A stretch of DNA of 64,000 nt from Bacteroidota bacterium (lineage in GTDB: Bacteria; Bacteroidota; Bacteroidia; Palsa-965): positions 1 through 64,000 of the forward strand of contig JACQAM010000025.1 of assembly GCA_016194975.1 (NCBI GenBank). Reading direction: 5' to 3'. Below the pieces are notes generated by a model, which was given only the letters and a program-made list of their open reading frames with translations, ran no database searches and had not been told where the DNA came from. The translations under genes and the position numbers were made by a program. The first letter of the stretch is position 1; the number at the start of each line of letters is the position of its first letter. Of this stretch, positions 1-9,148 are shown piece by piece.

Positions 1-1
1 C

Positions 2-1111
2 ACCCTGCTCACTGCAAGTGCAACTTACTCCCCGGTTCTCTGCAATGGAGGAAATACAGGTAGCGCAACGGTGACCGCTTCCGGTGGAATTACATCTTAT
101 ACTTACAACTGGTCGCCATCCGGAGGAACAAATTCAACTGCCGCTAATTTAACTGCGGGAAGTTATACCTGCACGGTCACTGATGCGAACGGATGTATTA
201 CTACTGCTTCTACTACAGTTACACAGCCAACCGCACTCACTGCAACCGCAACAATGACTCCTGTTCTCTGCAATGGTGGAAATACTGGTAGTGCGGCTGT
301 AACTGCATCAGGCGCAACTCCTGGTTACACTTATTCCTGGTCGCCTTCTGGTGGTACAGGAACAACGGAGCCGAATTTATCAGCAGGTTCTTACACCTGC
401 ACCGTTACTGATGCGAATGGTTGTATCACCACAGCATCAACAACGGTCACTCAACCAACTGCAATTTCGCTCACCACTTCTTTTGTTCAATCTACCTGCG
501 GAAATCCGAATGGATCTGCATCTGTTGTTGCAACAGGAGGAACCGGTGCCTATACTTATTCATGGACTCCATCGGGAGGAACTTCTGCAAACGCAACAGG
601 ATTGTTGGCCGGCAGCTACACGATAACTGTTACTGATGCCAATGGTTGTGTTGCAACACAAACCGTGAATGTGCCCAATGCGGGCTCGCCTACAGCAACG
701 ATCACCGCATCGACTAACGTAAGTTGCTTCGGTGGAAATAACGGAAGTGCAACTGTGACCGGAACAGGCGGAACAACTCCTTATACTTATTCATGGTCGC
801 CTTCCGGTGGAACGGGATCTACAGGTGTAAATCTTATAGCCGGAACTTACACGGCAACAGTTACTGATGCGAATGGTTGTACTTCTATAGCTACAGTAAC
901 AATTACACAACCCACCCTGCTCACTGCAAGTGCAACTTACTCCCCGGTTCTCTGCAATGGAGGAAATACAGGTAGCGCAACGGTGACCGCTTCCGGTGGA
1001 ATTACATCTTATACTTACAACTGGTCGCCATCCGGAGGAACAAATTCAACTGCCTTCTACTACAGTAACCGAACCGACACAGCTTGTGACAAGTGCGTCC
1101 CAGGCAGATGA
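2..1111 (+). CDS. SprB-repeat surface adhesin, upstream fragment (5' end outside window)
   Basis: This frame is open from the window edge and encodes repeats of about 75-80 residues. Each has a YSWSPSGG-like strand and a closing TDANGC motif, the pattern of SprB repeats in large cell-surface adhesins of gliding Bacteroidota. The protein is probably exported and displayed by T9SS, because the downstream fragment carries the matching C-terminal domain. The real frame ends at about 1054. The last codons up to the stop at 1111 (FYYSNRTDTAC...) are out-of-frame reading of repeat DNA. The same protein continues one frame over in the next entry. No start codon is visible. The composition is rich in Thr, Ser, Gly and Asn with paired Cys, normal for the family. 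Function beyond adhesion is not readable. Confidence 0.85.
   Translation, partial: TLLTASATYSPVLCNGGNTGSATVTASGGITSYTYNWSPSGGTNSTAANLTAGSYTCTVTDANGCITTASTTVTQPTALTATATMTPVLCNGGNTGSAAVTASGATPGYTYSWSPSGGTGTTEPNLSAGSYTCTVTDANGCITTASTTVTQPTAISLTTSFVQSTCGNPNGSASVVATGGTGAYTYSWTPSGGTSANATGLLAGSYTITVTDANGCVATQTVNVPNAGSPTATITASTNVSCFGGNNGSATVTGTGGTTPYTYSWSPSGGTGSTGVNLIAGTYTATVTDANGCTSIATVTITQPTLLTASATYSPVLCNGGNTGSATVTASGGITSYTYNWSPSGGTNSTAFYYSNRTDTACDKCVPGR
913..1054 (+). repeat. Second copy of a perfect 142-bp repeat (first copy 1-142)
   Basis: Bases 913-1054 are identical to 1-142, an offset of 912 bp or exactly 304 codons. Identity stops exactly where the adhesin frame breaks. Relative to the first copy, 65 bp (about 143-207) are missing after 1054, and the sequence ACTGC is present at both ends of the missing piece. 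Loss of 65 bp shifts the frame. Confidence 0.9.
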
Positions 1112-3704
1112 ATTGTGTTTCGGAGGAAATAACGCGACAGCAACTGTAACACCTTCGGGAGCAACAGGGCCTTATACTTATTCCTGGTCGCCTTCAGGAC
1201 AGACAGGATCGACAGCTACTGCACTTACCTCACAAGGTTATACCTGCACGATCACCGATGCCAACGGTTGTGCTATAACACAAACATTCAATATCACCCA
1301 ACCTACACTGGTTACAGTTACAACCGCGCAAGTTTCATCCACTTGCGGAAATCCAAACGGAACTGCAACGGCAACACCTTCGGGCGGAACCGGAACCTAT
1401 AATTACTTGTGGTCACCAGGCGGACAAACCACATCAACGATCTCCGCACAGATGGCAGGCACCTATTCTGTAACGGTGACAGATGCAAACGGATGTTCTG
1501 CAAATGGAACTATCACCATCACCAACATGGGATCTCCATCTGCTTCTATTACTTCTGCAACAAATATTCTTTGTAACGGTGCGAATACAGGTGCTGCAAC
1601 AGTTACAGTTGTCGGTGGAACAGGAACGATCACTTATTCATGGACACCGTCTGGCGGAACGAATACAACCGCAAACGGAATTCCAGCAGGAACATATACT
1701 GTGACAGTAACCGATTCGAACGGTTGCCAGGACACTGCACAAGTTACATTGACACAACCTCCATTGCTTACTGCTTCTGCATCGTTCTCACCGGTTCTAT
1801 GCAACGGTGGAAATACCGGAAGTGCAAACGTGATCGCAAATGGTGGAATGCCAGCTTACAGTTATTCCTGGTCACCAACGGGGGGAACTGCTTCAACGGC
1901 GAACGGATTGACCGCTCAGAGTTATACCTGCACAGTAACGGATGCGAATGGTTGCACAACAACTGCATCAACGACTGTAACTGAACCGACACAACTGGTA
2001 ACAACATCCTCACAGGTCGATGAACTCTGCTTCGGTGGAAATACAGGATCTGCCACTGTCAGTCCTTCAGGAGGAACCGGGGCTTATACTTATTCCTGGT
2101 CACCATCCGGCGGATCCGGCGCTTCCGCAACCACGCTCACATCGCAGGGTTATACCTGTACAATCACGGATGCCAATGGTTGTTCTATAACACAACCCTT
2201 CATCATTACTCAGCCAACTCAACTTGTTGTTTCCGCAACCGGTGTCGATGCACACTGCAATCAATCTGACGGATCTGCAACCGCAACCACTGTTGGAGGA
2301 ACAGGCGCATCAACATTCGCATGGACCCCGGCAGGAACAGGTTCTACCATTTCAAATATTCCTTCCGGTACTTATTCTGTGACTGCTACAGATGTGAATG
2401 GTTGCACATCATCAACCACCGTTACCATCAACAATCTGAATGGTGTGAATGCTTCTCTCGGACCTGTCTCTAACGTTTCATGCAATGGCGGATCGAACGG
2501 ATCTGCGAGCATAACTGCGACCGGCGGAAATCCTGCATACACTTATTCATGGACACCAAACGTGAGTGCATCAAATACACTTACTGGCGTTACAGCAGGG
2601 AATTATTCTGTGACGGTAACAGATGCAAACGGATGTACTTCGAATGTTACACTCACTATCACCGAACCACCTGCGCTCGCTGTGATTGCAAGTGCTGCGC
2701 CCCCTGCTGTTTGCGCAGGATCGCAGGTGAGTCTTTCTTCGACCGCTACCGGTGGTGTTCCTGCTTATACAACAACATGGAACCCGGGAAGTATGAATGG
2801 TGCAAATCAGAATGTCACACCTGCTTCTTCTGTCACCTACACTGTAACTGTTGTTGATGTCAATGGATGTTCAGCAACGGATAGTGTAAATGTTACGGTC
2901 TTCCCGATGCCGGTTGCAACTTTCAGCGCGAATATAACTTCAGGTTGCGCGCCGGTATGCGTGAACTTCTCTGATCTTTCTACGATCGGCAATCCTGGAA
3001 ATATTGCAGCATGGACATGGGATTTCGGTGACGGAAATACTTCCACTTCGCAGAATCCTTCACATTGTTATACAAACCCGGGCACATACAATGTAACACT
3101 CACTGTGAAATCTGCAGATGGATGCCAGACAACGATCACGATGACATCTTACATCAATGTGTTTGCAAATCCTGTTGCAGCTTTCGGAATGTCGCCACAA
3201 CCAACTACACTTGTGAATAGTGAAATTTTCTTTACTGATTCATCTACCAATGCATTAAGCTGGCTTTGGAGTTTTGGTGACCTGATGAATTCAACAAGTA
3301 CACTGGAGAATCCGTCATTCACTTATGGAGATGCAACCTGTTACCAGGTATTACTCACTGCAACCAGTTCACAGGGTTGTGTGGATACCGTTTCACATGT
3401 TGTTTGTATAGGTCCTGATGTTTCCATTTTTGTTCCGAATACATTCACACCAAATGGCGATAATCATAACGAAACATTTTTCCCGGTTTGCATTGGAATA
3501 GATCCTGATCATTTCGAAATGTGGATCTACGATCGTTGGGGAAATATGATCTACTATACTGCAGATCTGAATAATGGTTGGGATGGACGTGTGCAGGGAC
3601 ATCCGGACATCGCGCAGATTGATACCTATGTGTGGAAGATCAATGCGAAAGATCTCACTGGTGCAACGCATAATCTGATCGGACACGTTAACCTCATTAA
3701 GTAA
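996..3704 (+). CDS. SprB-repeat adhesin, downstream fragment with PKD and gliding-motility C-terminal domain
   Basis: This is the continuation of the preceding fragment after a frameshift. Meaningful homology starts near 1056 (STTVTEPTQLV). The first 20 or so residues from the ATG at 996 are repeat DNA read in the wrong frame, so this ATG is probably not a true start. From there come more SprB-type repeats, each ending TDANGC, then two PKD-like modules (WTWDFGDGNTS near 3010-3040 and WLWSFGD near 3265-3285). The protein ends with a gliding-motility-associated C-terminal domain (IFVPNTFTPNGD..., YDRWGN, NGWDGR), the type B T9SS sorting signal. It should be exported by Sec and then T9SS and attached at the surface. 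The two fragments are best read as one gene that is broken or misassembled. Confidence 0.85.
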   Translation: MELHLILTTGRHPEEQIQLPSTTVTEPTQLVTSASQADELCFGGNNATATVTPSGATGPYTYSWSPSGQTGSTATALTSQGYTCTITDANGCAITQTFNITQPTLVTVTTAQVSSTCGNPNGTATATPSGGTGTYNYLWSPGGQTTSTISAQMAGTYSVTVTDANGCSANGTITITNMGSPSASITSATNILCNGANTGAATVTVVGGTGTITYSWTPSGGTNTTANGIPAGTYTVTVTDSNGCQDTAQVTLTQPPLLTASASFSPVLCNGGNTGSANVIANGGMPAYSYSWSPTGGTASTANGLTAQSYTCTVTDANGCTTTASTTVTEPTQLVTTSSQVDELCFGGNTGSATVSPSGGTGAYTYSWSPSGGSGASATTLTSQGYTCTITDANGCSITQPFIITQPTQLVVSATGVDAHCNQSDGSATATTVGGTGASTFAWTPAGTGSTISNIPSGTYSVTATDVNGCTSSTTVTINNLNGVNASLGPVSNVSCNGGSNGSASITATGGNPAYTYSWTPNVSASNTLTGVTAGNYSVTVTDANGCTSNVTLTITEPPALAVIASAAPPAVCAGSQVSLSSTATGGVPAYTTTWNPGSMNGANQNVTPASSVTYTVTVVDVNGCSATDSVNVTVFPMPVATFSANITSGCAPVCVNFSDLSTIGNPGNIAAWTWDFGDGNTSTSQNPSHCYTNPGTYNVTLTVKSADGCQTTITMTSYINVFANPVAAFGMSPQPTTLVNSEIFFTDSSTNALSWLWSFGDLMNSTSTLENPSFTYGDATCYQVLLTATSSQGCVDTVSHVVCIGPDVSIFVPNTFTPNGDNHNETFFPVCIGIDPDHFEMWIYDRWGNMIYYTADLNNGWDGRVQGHPDIAQIDTYVWKINAKDLTGATHNLIGHVNLIK

Positions 3705-3820
3705 TCATGATAACAGGTTGAGTTTTGTGTAATGAAGTTATTCCTGCTTTCTGCAAAATAAAGTCGCTAAACGGATTCAACAAGTTATCTTAGCATCACT
3801 GAAAATAAATTGTCCTTGCA

Positions 3821-5464
3821 ATGAAAAAAATCCTGACTCTGTTATGTAGTGGTTTTATGATCACACTTTCATCGATCGCTCAACCGGCTCTCGAATGGGG
3901 ACAACGTTATAATGGGCCAAATGATAATAGCGATGAAGCGCAGGCAATCGCTGTTGATAATTCAGGGAATGTTTACGTTACCGGTTATGCATTCAATGCA
4001 AATGGAACGCTAGACATGGTAACGATAAAATATTCTCCAACCGGGCAACAACTATGGCTGCAGAGTTATAACGGTTCTGCGAATGATAATGATCAGGCAC
4101 GCGATATTAAAGTGGATGCATCCGGGAATGTTTATGTAACCGGTTACAGCGTAGAAACAGGAACGATGGGTGATATCACAACTATTAAATATACATCCAG
4201 TGGTGTTCAGAGCTGGGTTGCACATTTTAATAATACATTGTTTAATAATTATGATGAAGGCAATGCACTCGTACTTGATGCAAGTGGAAATGTATATGTA
4301 ACAGGTTATGAAACCGACACTAACTATACCTATAATTTTGTGACGCTAAAATATGATAACTCCGGAAATCAATTGTGGGTAAAAACTTATGATGGCCCCG
4401 GTCATTTCAATGATGAATCGCGGGATATTGATCTGGATGCCAATGGGAATGTATACGTAACCGGACCTTCCGATACATTTTATGCAGCACAACCGAACGC
4501 TGATATTGTTTTAATTAAATATGACAATAATGGAAATTTCCAATGGAGAAGAGTGTATGACAGCCCCGGACACGGCTACGAATGGTCCAAGAAATTAACG
4601 ATCGACCGGAATAATGATATCGCCGTGGTTGGATATGGATTCGTGACCGGGAACGGAAATGATTACCTGATTCTCAAATGGAGTTCTGCAGGAAATTTTC
4701 AATGGTACCAGCATTATAATTATGGGCCGAACACTTTTGAAGAACCGTTTGAGATATTATCCGATTCGCTCAACAATATTATTGTTGCGGGAAAAGGAAT
4801 CACCAGTACGAGTACCAATACTAATGATTATGTAACTGTAAAATATAATTCAACAGGTACTTTTCAATGGGCATCGCGCTATAACGGGCCGGCAAATAAT
4901 GAAGACCGTGGATTGGCCGCTACTCTTGATGATTCACTGAATATTTTTGTCACCGGTTACAGTAAAGGCAACGGCACAAATTTCGATATCGCTACTGTCA
5001 AATATGATCCGGCCGGAAACCAGGTTTATGTTTTGCGATTCGATAATACAGGAGTCGGGCGTGACGATGCGGGCAATGCTGTTCTCGTGAAAAATGGAAT
5101 AGTTTATATCACTGGCCGAAGTGCTAATCTTGTGAATGATGATTATATCACGTTGAAATATTCATACTCCGCAGTCGGGATCAACAGCTCAACTGCGTCC
5201 TCATACAATATTTCAACTTTCCCCAATCCCGCTTCCGGTGAAGTAAACATCAGCATTCCGGATCTGAATCTGAAAAATGTGCGCATTGACATTTATAATT
5301 CAATGGGTGAGCTCATAAATAATCCCTCGATCAATTACCAGAAAAATAATTCTTCAGGAACATCGATTTATTTTGATGTACATACTCTTCCGGCAGGAGT
5401 TTATTTTGTAAAAATCCAGGATAACAGTGTGAATTGTGGGGTGGTGAAACTTGTGGTGCAGTAA
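3821..5464 (+). CDS. Secreted beta-propeller protein with T9SS type A sorting domain
   Basis: A 547-residue exported protein. A signal peptide covers about residues 1-20 (MKKILTLLCSGFMITLSSIA, cut near AQP). Residues about 25-450 carry repeated units of roughly 50-60 residues with the pattern D-x-x-G-N-V-Y-V-T-G-Y followed by VKYDxxGNxxW, the SBBP-type beta-propeller repeat. The last 80 residues (FPNPASGEVNISI ... DVHTLPAGVYFVKI) form a type A T9SS C-terminal domain, so the protein should cross the outer membrane by T9SS and be released or anchored. Substrate and partner are unknown. It stands alone between two adhesin genes on the same strand. Confidence 0.88.
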   Translation: MKKILTLLCSGFMITLSSIAQPALEWGQRYNGPNDNSDEAQAIAVDNSGNVYVTGYAFNANGTLDMVTIKYSPTGQQLWLQSYNGSANDNDQARDIKVDASGNVYVTGYSVETGTMGDITTIKYTSSGVQSWVAHFNNTLFNNYDEGNALVLDASGNVYVTGYETDTNYTYNFVTLKYDNSGNQLWVKTYDGPGHFNDESRDIDLDANGNVYVTGPSDTFYAAQPNADIVLIKYDNNGNFQWRRVYDSPGHGYEWSKKLTIDRNNDIAVVGYGFVTGNGNDYLILKWSSAGNFQWYQHYNYGPNTFEEPFEILSDSLNNIIVAGKGITSTSTNTNDYVTVKYNSTGTFQWASRYNGPANNEDRGLAATLDDSLNIFVTGYSKGNGTNFDIATVKYDPAGNQVYVLRFDNTGVGRDDAGNAVLVKNGIVYITGRSANLVNDDYITLKYSYSAVGINSSTASSYNISTFPNPASGEVNISIPDLNLKNVRIDIYNSMGELINNPSINYQKNNSSGTSIYFDVHTLPAGVYFVKIQDNSVNCGVVKLVVQ

Positions 5465-5590
5465 TCTATCGGCATTATCTTTTCCGGTTTAATGAAATAG
5501 TCGTCTACGGACGAAACAATTTTGTCTTTGCCTGCGTATTATACAATCGCATCCTGAATTTCATTGCAAACAACTGAGTTGAAATGTTGA

Positions 5591-5622
5591 TTTGCAATTC
5601 TTGAATAAACGTTCTATTTTTG
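5591..5622 (+). promoter_or_regulatory. Bacteroidota-type promoter for the second SprB-repeat adhesin
   Basis: A -7 box TATTTTTG lies at 5615-5622 (consensus TAnnTTTG), with TTTG at 5591-5594 as the -33 element and 20 bp between them. Transcription would start near 5625, about 50 bp before the ATG at 5677. The TTG at 5620 lies inside this box, so it is unlikely to be the translation start. Confidence 0.65.
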
Positions 5623-5676
5623 ATTGAGGCAGTAAGTGACGGCAAACCATTAGCTGCTTCTCTAATTCATACCCAC

Positions 5677-8600
5677 ATGAAACACATTACACGGCCCCTG
5701 TTCGTTTCATTGACAATGTTGTTTGGTATTTGCGCCAGAGCGCAATCACCCACAATTTGTCCAATTAACGCCGGCCCCGATCAAACGATCTGTTCTCCTA
5801 ATTGCGCAAATCTCTCAGGAACTTTTGTTACAACCGGTCTCACTACCGGTTATACTGCCAGCACTGTCGCTTACACTCCCGATCCATTCAACGTCGGAAC
5901 TTCACTTGCCCTTGGCGATGATCAGTGGTCTGCTATTATTCCTCTCCCGTTCACTTTTTGCTTTTATGGAACAGCATACAACAATGTCTGTATTGGTTCG
6001 AATGGAATCATCTCTTTCAATACGGCCGGAGCGGGCGGTTATTGTCAATGGCCGATTGGGGCGGCAGTTCCTACCGGCTCTGATCCGATGAACACAATTA
6101 TGGCTCCATGGCAGGATCTTTATCCGCCAGGCGGTGGTCAAATTCGTTACACCACTTACGGAACGGCACCATGTCGCAGATTCGTTGTGAGTTGGTACCA
6201 GGTGCCCATGTATTTTTGCACTACAACTTTGTGTACCCAGCAAATTGCAATGTATGAGACCACGAATGTCATTGATAATTTTATTCAGACAAAACCGCTT
6301 TGTGCTTCTTGGAATGGTGGTAATGCGATTGAAGCAGTTCACAATGCTACAGGAACAGCGGCTGTTGTTCAGGCAGGCCGCAACTATCCCACCCAATGGA
6401 CTACAGTAAATGATGGACGGCGCTGGACTCCGAACGGAGCAGTTAACTATACAGTATCCTGGTATCTTGGAGCAACAGCAATTGCCTCTACAGTTAATGC
6501 TGCAGCCGGAACCGTAACTGCAACTGTTTGCCCGGGATCAACTTCTACTTACACTTTACAGGCAACATATACTAATTGTAATAATACAACCCAAACCGTA
6601 AGCGATCAAATGATCGTGAACGTGAGTGCACTGGTCACTTCTGCCGGGCCGAATCAGAATATCTGCTACGGAGGTTGCGCTACTTTGACCGGGAGCGCTG
6701 CTGGAGCGTTGAGTTATTCCTGGGCATCGCTACCGGGAAATACCAATGTAGGAAATACTGCAACTATTAGTGTTTGTCCAACAGTAACTACAACTTATGT
6801 CGTGACAGCCACAAGTGCGTCATGTTCAGGAACAGATACCGTTCTCGTTAATGTGAGTCCGATGATGACTGCTAGTGCTGGGCCGGATGATTCTATTTGC
6901 AGTGGAGCTTGCACTATTTTAAATGGTAGTGGTGGAGTAAGTTATTCCTGGTCTCCGGCTGCGTCCATTACCGGGCCATCAAACGTAGCAAATCCTCAGG
7001 CCTGCCCCACAGTAACAACTACCTATACCGTCACTGTAACCGATGCGTTGGGATGCATCGGGACCGACCAGGCTACCGTTTATGTTGCGCCCATTCCATT
7101 AGCATTAACTATAACTTCTTCGGATAATACCTGTAATGGTGCATGTAACGGACAAGCTACAGCTAATCCATCCGGTGGCTTTACTCCCTATAGCTATTCC
7201 TGGAGTAATGCGACTACGAATCAAAATGCAACTAATCTGTGTGCCGGTAATTATAACGTCACCGTTACTGATGTTCTTGGGTGCATGGCAACTTCAGCAG
7301 TTACTATAACTCAACCTACTCCTGTTGTCATTCAGTCAACTTCTATTACTACTGCGAATTGCGGACAAAATGATGGTTCAGTAACAATTTCAATTAGTGG
7401 GGGAACTCCGTTTGCCGGTAACGTTTATACAATTCTGTGGCCTGCTTCCGGAAATAGTGCACTAACCGAAAACAATCTCCCTCCGGGCCAGGTTTGCGTT
7501 TATGTTTATGACCAGAACGGATGCGGAGACACATTATGCGTTAATGTTCCCAATACACCAGGTGCAGTTGTCAATATTGTTTCATCGGGCAATGTATCCT
7601 GTTTCAATTCGTGCAATGGTTGGGCAGTTGGGGATGGTGTCGGTGGCACTGCACCGTATAATTATTCTTGGAATACTCTTCCCGTAAGCCAGGTAAATGA
7701 TACTGCATTTAATTTATGTCCGGGTACGTGGATTGTAACAATGACTGATGCAAATGGATGTATGGACACGGCGGCCGTGACAATTACGCAACCCACTTTA
7801 CTTACAAATACGCCAGGGAGTGGAACAACTATCTGTGTTGGACAAAGTGCAAATCTTACTGATGCCGGCAATGGAGGAACTCCGGCTTATAATTATTTCT
7901 GGACCGATGGAACAAATAACTGGACTACTGCAAATATCACCGTATCTCCTCTCGTTACCACCACCTACACAGTTTATGTTACTGATGCAAATGGCTGTCA
8001 GTCTTCGAATCAAACAGTAACAGTCACTGTGCAACCACCTTTGAATGTTAATGCAATTCCGGCCCTGAGCGTTTGCGCTGGATCGCAGGTTAATCTTTCA
8101 GCTGTTGGTTCTGGAGGAAATGGCAATTATACTTATTCCTGGAATCCTGGAAATCTCATTGGGCAAAATGTAAATGTTACAGCAAATGCAACAACTACTT
8201 ATACCGTTAGTGTAAATGATGGATGCACTACTCAACCGGCAACTGATACAGTTACTATCACTGTCAATCCAATGCCTTTGGTTAATATATCTGCAACTTC
8301 ACTTACTTCCGGTTGCCAAACACTGTGTGTAGATTTCCAGAATAACACACCGAATACTTCCTCCATACTTTGGACATTCGGAAATAATCTCGGCACTTCC
8401 ACTTTGAATACCCCTTCTTTCTGTTTTACTTCTGCGGGAAATTATAACGTCAGCGCAACTGTAACTGATAATATTGGTTGCATCGGATCAACTACTCTTT
8501 CAAATTATGTAACAGTATGGCCACTTCCAAATGCCGATTTCAGTGCAAATCCTCAGCCCGCCACCATGCTGAACAATATTGTTGATTTTACAGATCTTTC

Positions 8601-9060
8601 TTCTGGTGGTGTCGTGTCATGGATTTGGAGTTTCGGGTTGGATGATTCTGCATCTGTCTTGCAAAACCCTAGTTATGCTTTTGCAGATTCAGGATATTTT
8701 AATGTTCAATTGATCGTCACCAATACTTTTGGTTGCCAGGATAGTATCACTCTTCCAATCATTGTACAGGAAGATTATGCAATTTATATTCCCAATACTT
8801 TCACACCGAACGGCGATGGTCATAATGATCTTTTCTACCCACAGGGAATGGGAATTAATCCTGACAAATTTTCAATGATGATATTTGATCGCTGGGGGAA
8901 CCTGATATTCAGAACTGATAAATGGATGGATGGCTGGGACGGAACTGTTCAGGGAACTTCAAGAACTTGCCAGATTGATGCCTACGTTTACAAAATTGAT
9001 GTTGTAACTCCTGATGGCTCCCGCCGCGAATATATCGGGCATGTGAACCTGATACGTTAA
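5677..9060 (+). CDS. SprB-repeat adhesin with PKD modules and gliding-motility C-terminal domain
   Basis: A 1127-residue surface protein. The ATG at 5677 is chosen because a signal peptide follows directly (MKHITRPLFVSLTMLFG, cut near ARAQ) and because the promoter lies just upstream of it. After the signal comes a Cys-rich module of about 200 residues (IPLPFTFCFYGTAYNNVCIGSNG, with WTTVNDGRRW near its end) that resembles nidogen-like extracellular domains. Then come SprB-like repeats with TDANGC or TDVLGC ends and two PKD-like modules (ILWTFGNN, WIWSFG). The last 95 residues are the gliding-motility-associated domain (IYIPNTFTPNGDGHND, FDRWGNLIF, MDGWDGT), a type B T9SS signal. Probable role: T9SS-exported adhesin. 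It is intact, unlike its upstream relative. Confidence 0.88.
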   Translation: MKHITRPLFVSLTMLFGICARAQSPTICPINAGPDQTICSPNCANLSGTFVTTGLTTGYTASTVAYTPDPFNVGTSLALGDDQWSAIIPLPFTFCFYGTAYNNVCIGSNGIISFNTAGAGGYCQWPIGAAVPTGSDPMNTIMAPWQDLYPPGGGQIRYTTYGTAPCRRFVVSWYQVPMYFCTTTLCTQQIAMYETTNVIDNFIQTKPLCASWNGGNAIEAVHNATGTAAVVQAGRNYPTQWTTVNDGRRWTPNGAVNYTVSWYLGATAIASTVNAAAGTVTATVCPGSTSTYTLQATYTNCNNTTQTVSDQMIVNVSALVTSAGPNQNICYGGCATLTGSAAGALSYSWASLPGNTNVGNTATISVCPTVTTTYVVTATSASCSGTDTVLVNVSPMMTASAGPDDSICSGACTILNGSGGVSYSWSPAASITGPSNVANPQACPTVTTTYTVTVTDALGCIGTDQATVYVAPIPLALTITSSDNTCNGACNGQATANPSGGFTPYSYSWSNATTNQNATNLCAGNYNVTVTDVLGCMATSAVTITQPTPVVIQSTSITTANCGQNDGSVTISISGGTPFAGNVYTILWPASGNSALTENNLPPGQVCVYVYDQNGCGDTLCVNVPNTPGAVVNIVSSGNVSCFNSCNGWAVGDGVGGTAPYNYSWNTLPVSQVNDTAFNLCPGTWIVTMTDANGCMDTAAVTITQPTLLTNTPGSGTTICVGQSANLTDAGNGGTPAYNYFWTDGTNNWTTANITVSPLVTTTYTVYVTDANGCQSSNQTVTVTVQPPLNVNAIPALSVCAGSQVNLSAVGSGGNGNYTYSWNPGNLIGQNVNVTANATTTYTVSVNDGCTTQPATDTVTITVNPMPLVNISATSLTSGCQTLCVDFQNNTPNTSSILWTFGNNLGTSTLNTPSFCFTSAGNYNVSATVTDNIGCIGSTTLSNYVTVWPLPNADFSANPQPATMLNNIVDFTDLSSGGVVSWIWSFGLDDSASVLQNPSYAFADSGYFNVQLIVTNTFGCQDSITLPIIVQEDYAIYIPNTFTPNGDGHNDLFYPQGMGINPDKFSMMIFDRWGNLIFRTDKWMDGWDGTVQGTSRTCQIDAYVYKIDVVTPDGSRREYIGHVNLIR

Positions 9061-9148
9061 GCATTTAAAAAAAATCTTTCGCATTGGGCTTGTTATTCTG
9101 CTAAAAAATAATATTTTTACTGTTCGAAACGTTGAAATCCCTTAACTG

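Noticed and set aside
5620-5676. Upstream TTG start for the second SprB adhesin
   Set aside because: It overlaps the -7 box TATTTTTG, and the signal peptide begins at the ATG at 5677.
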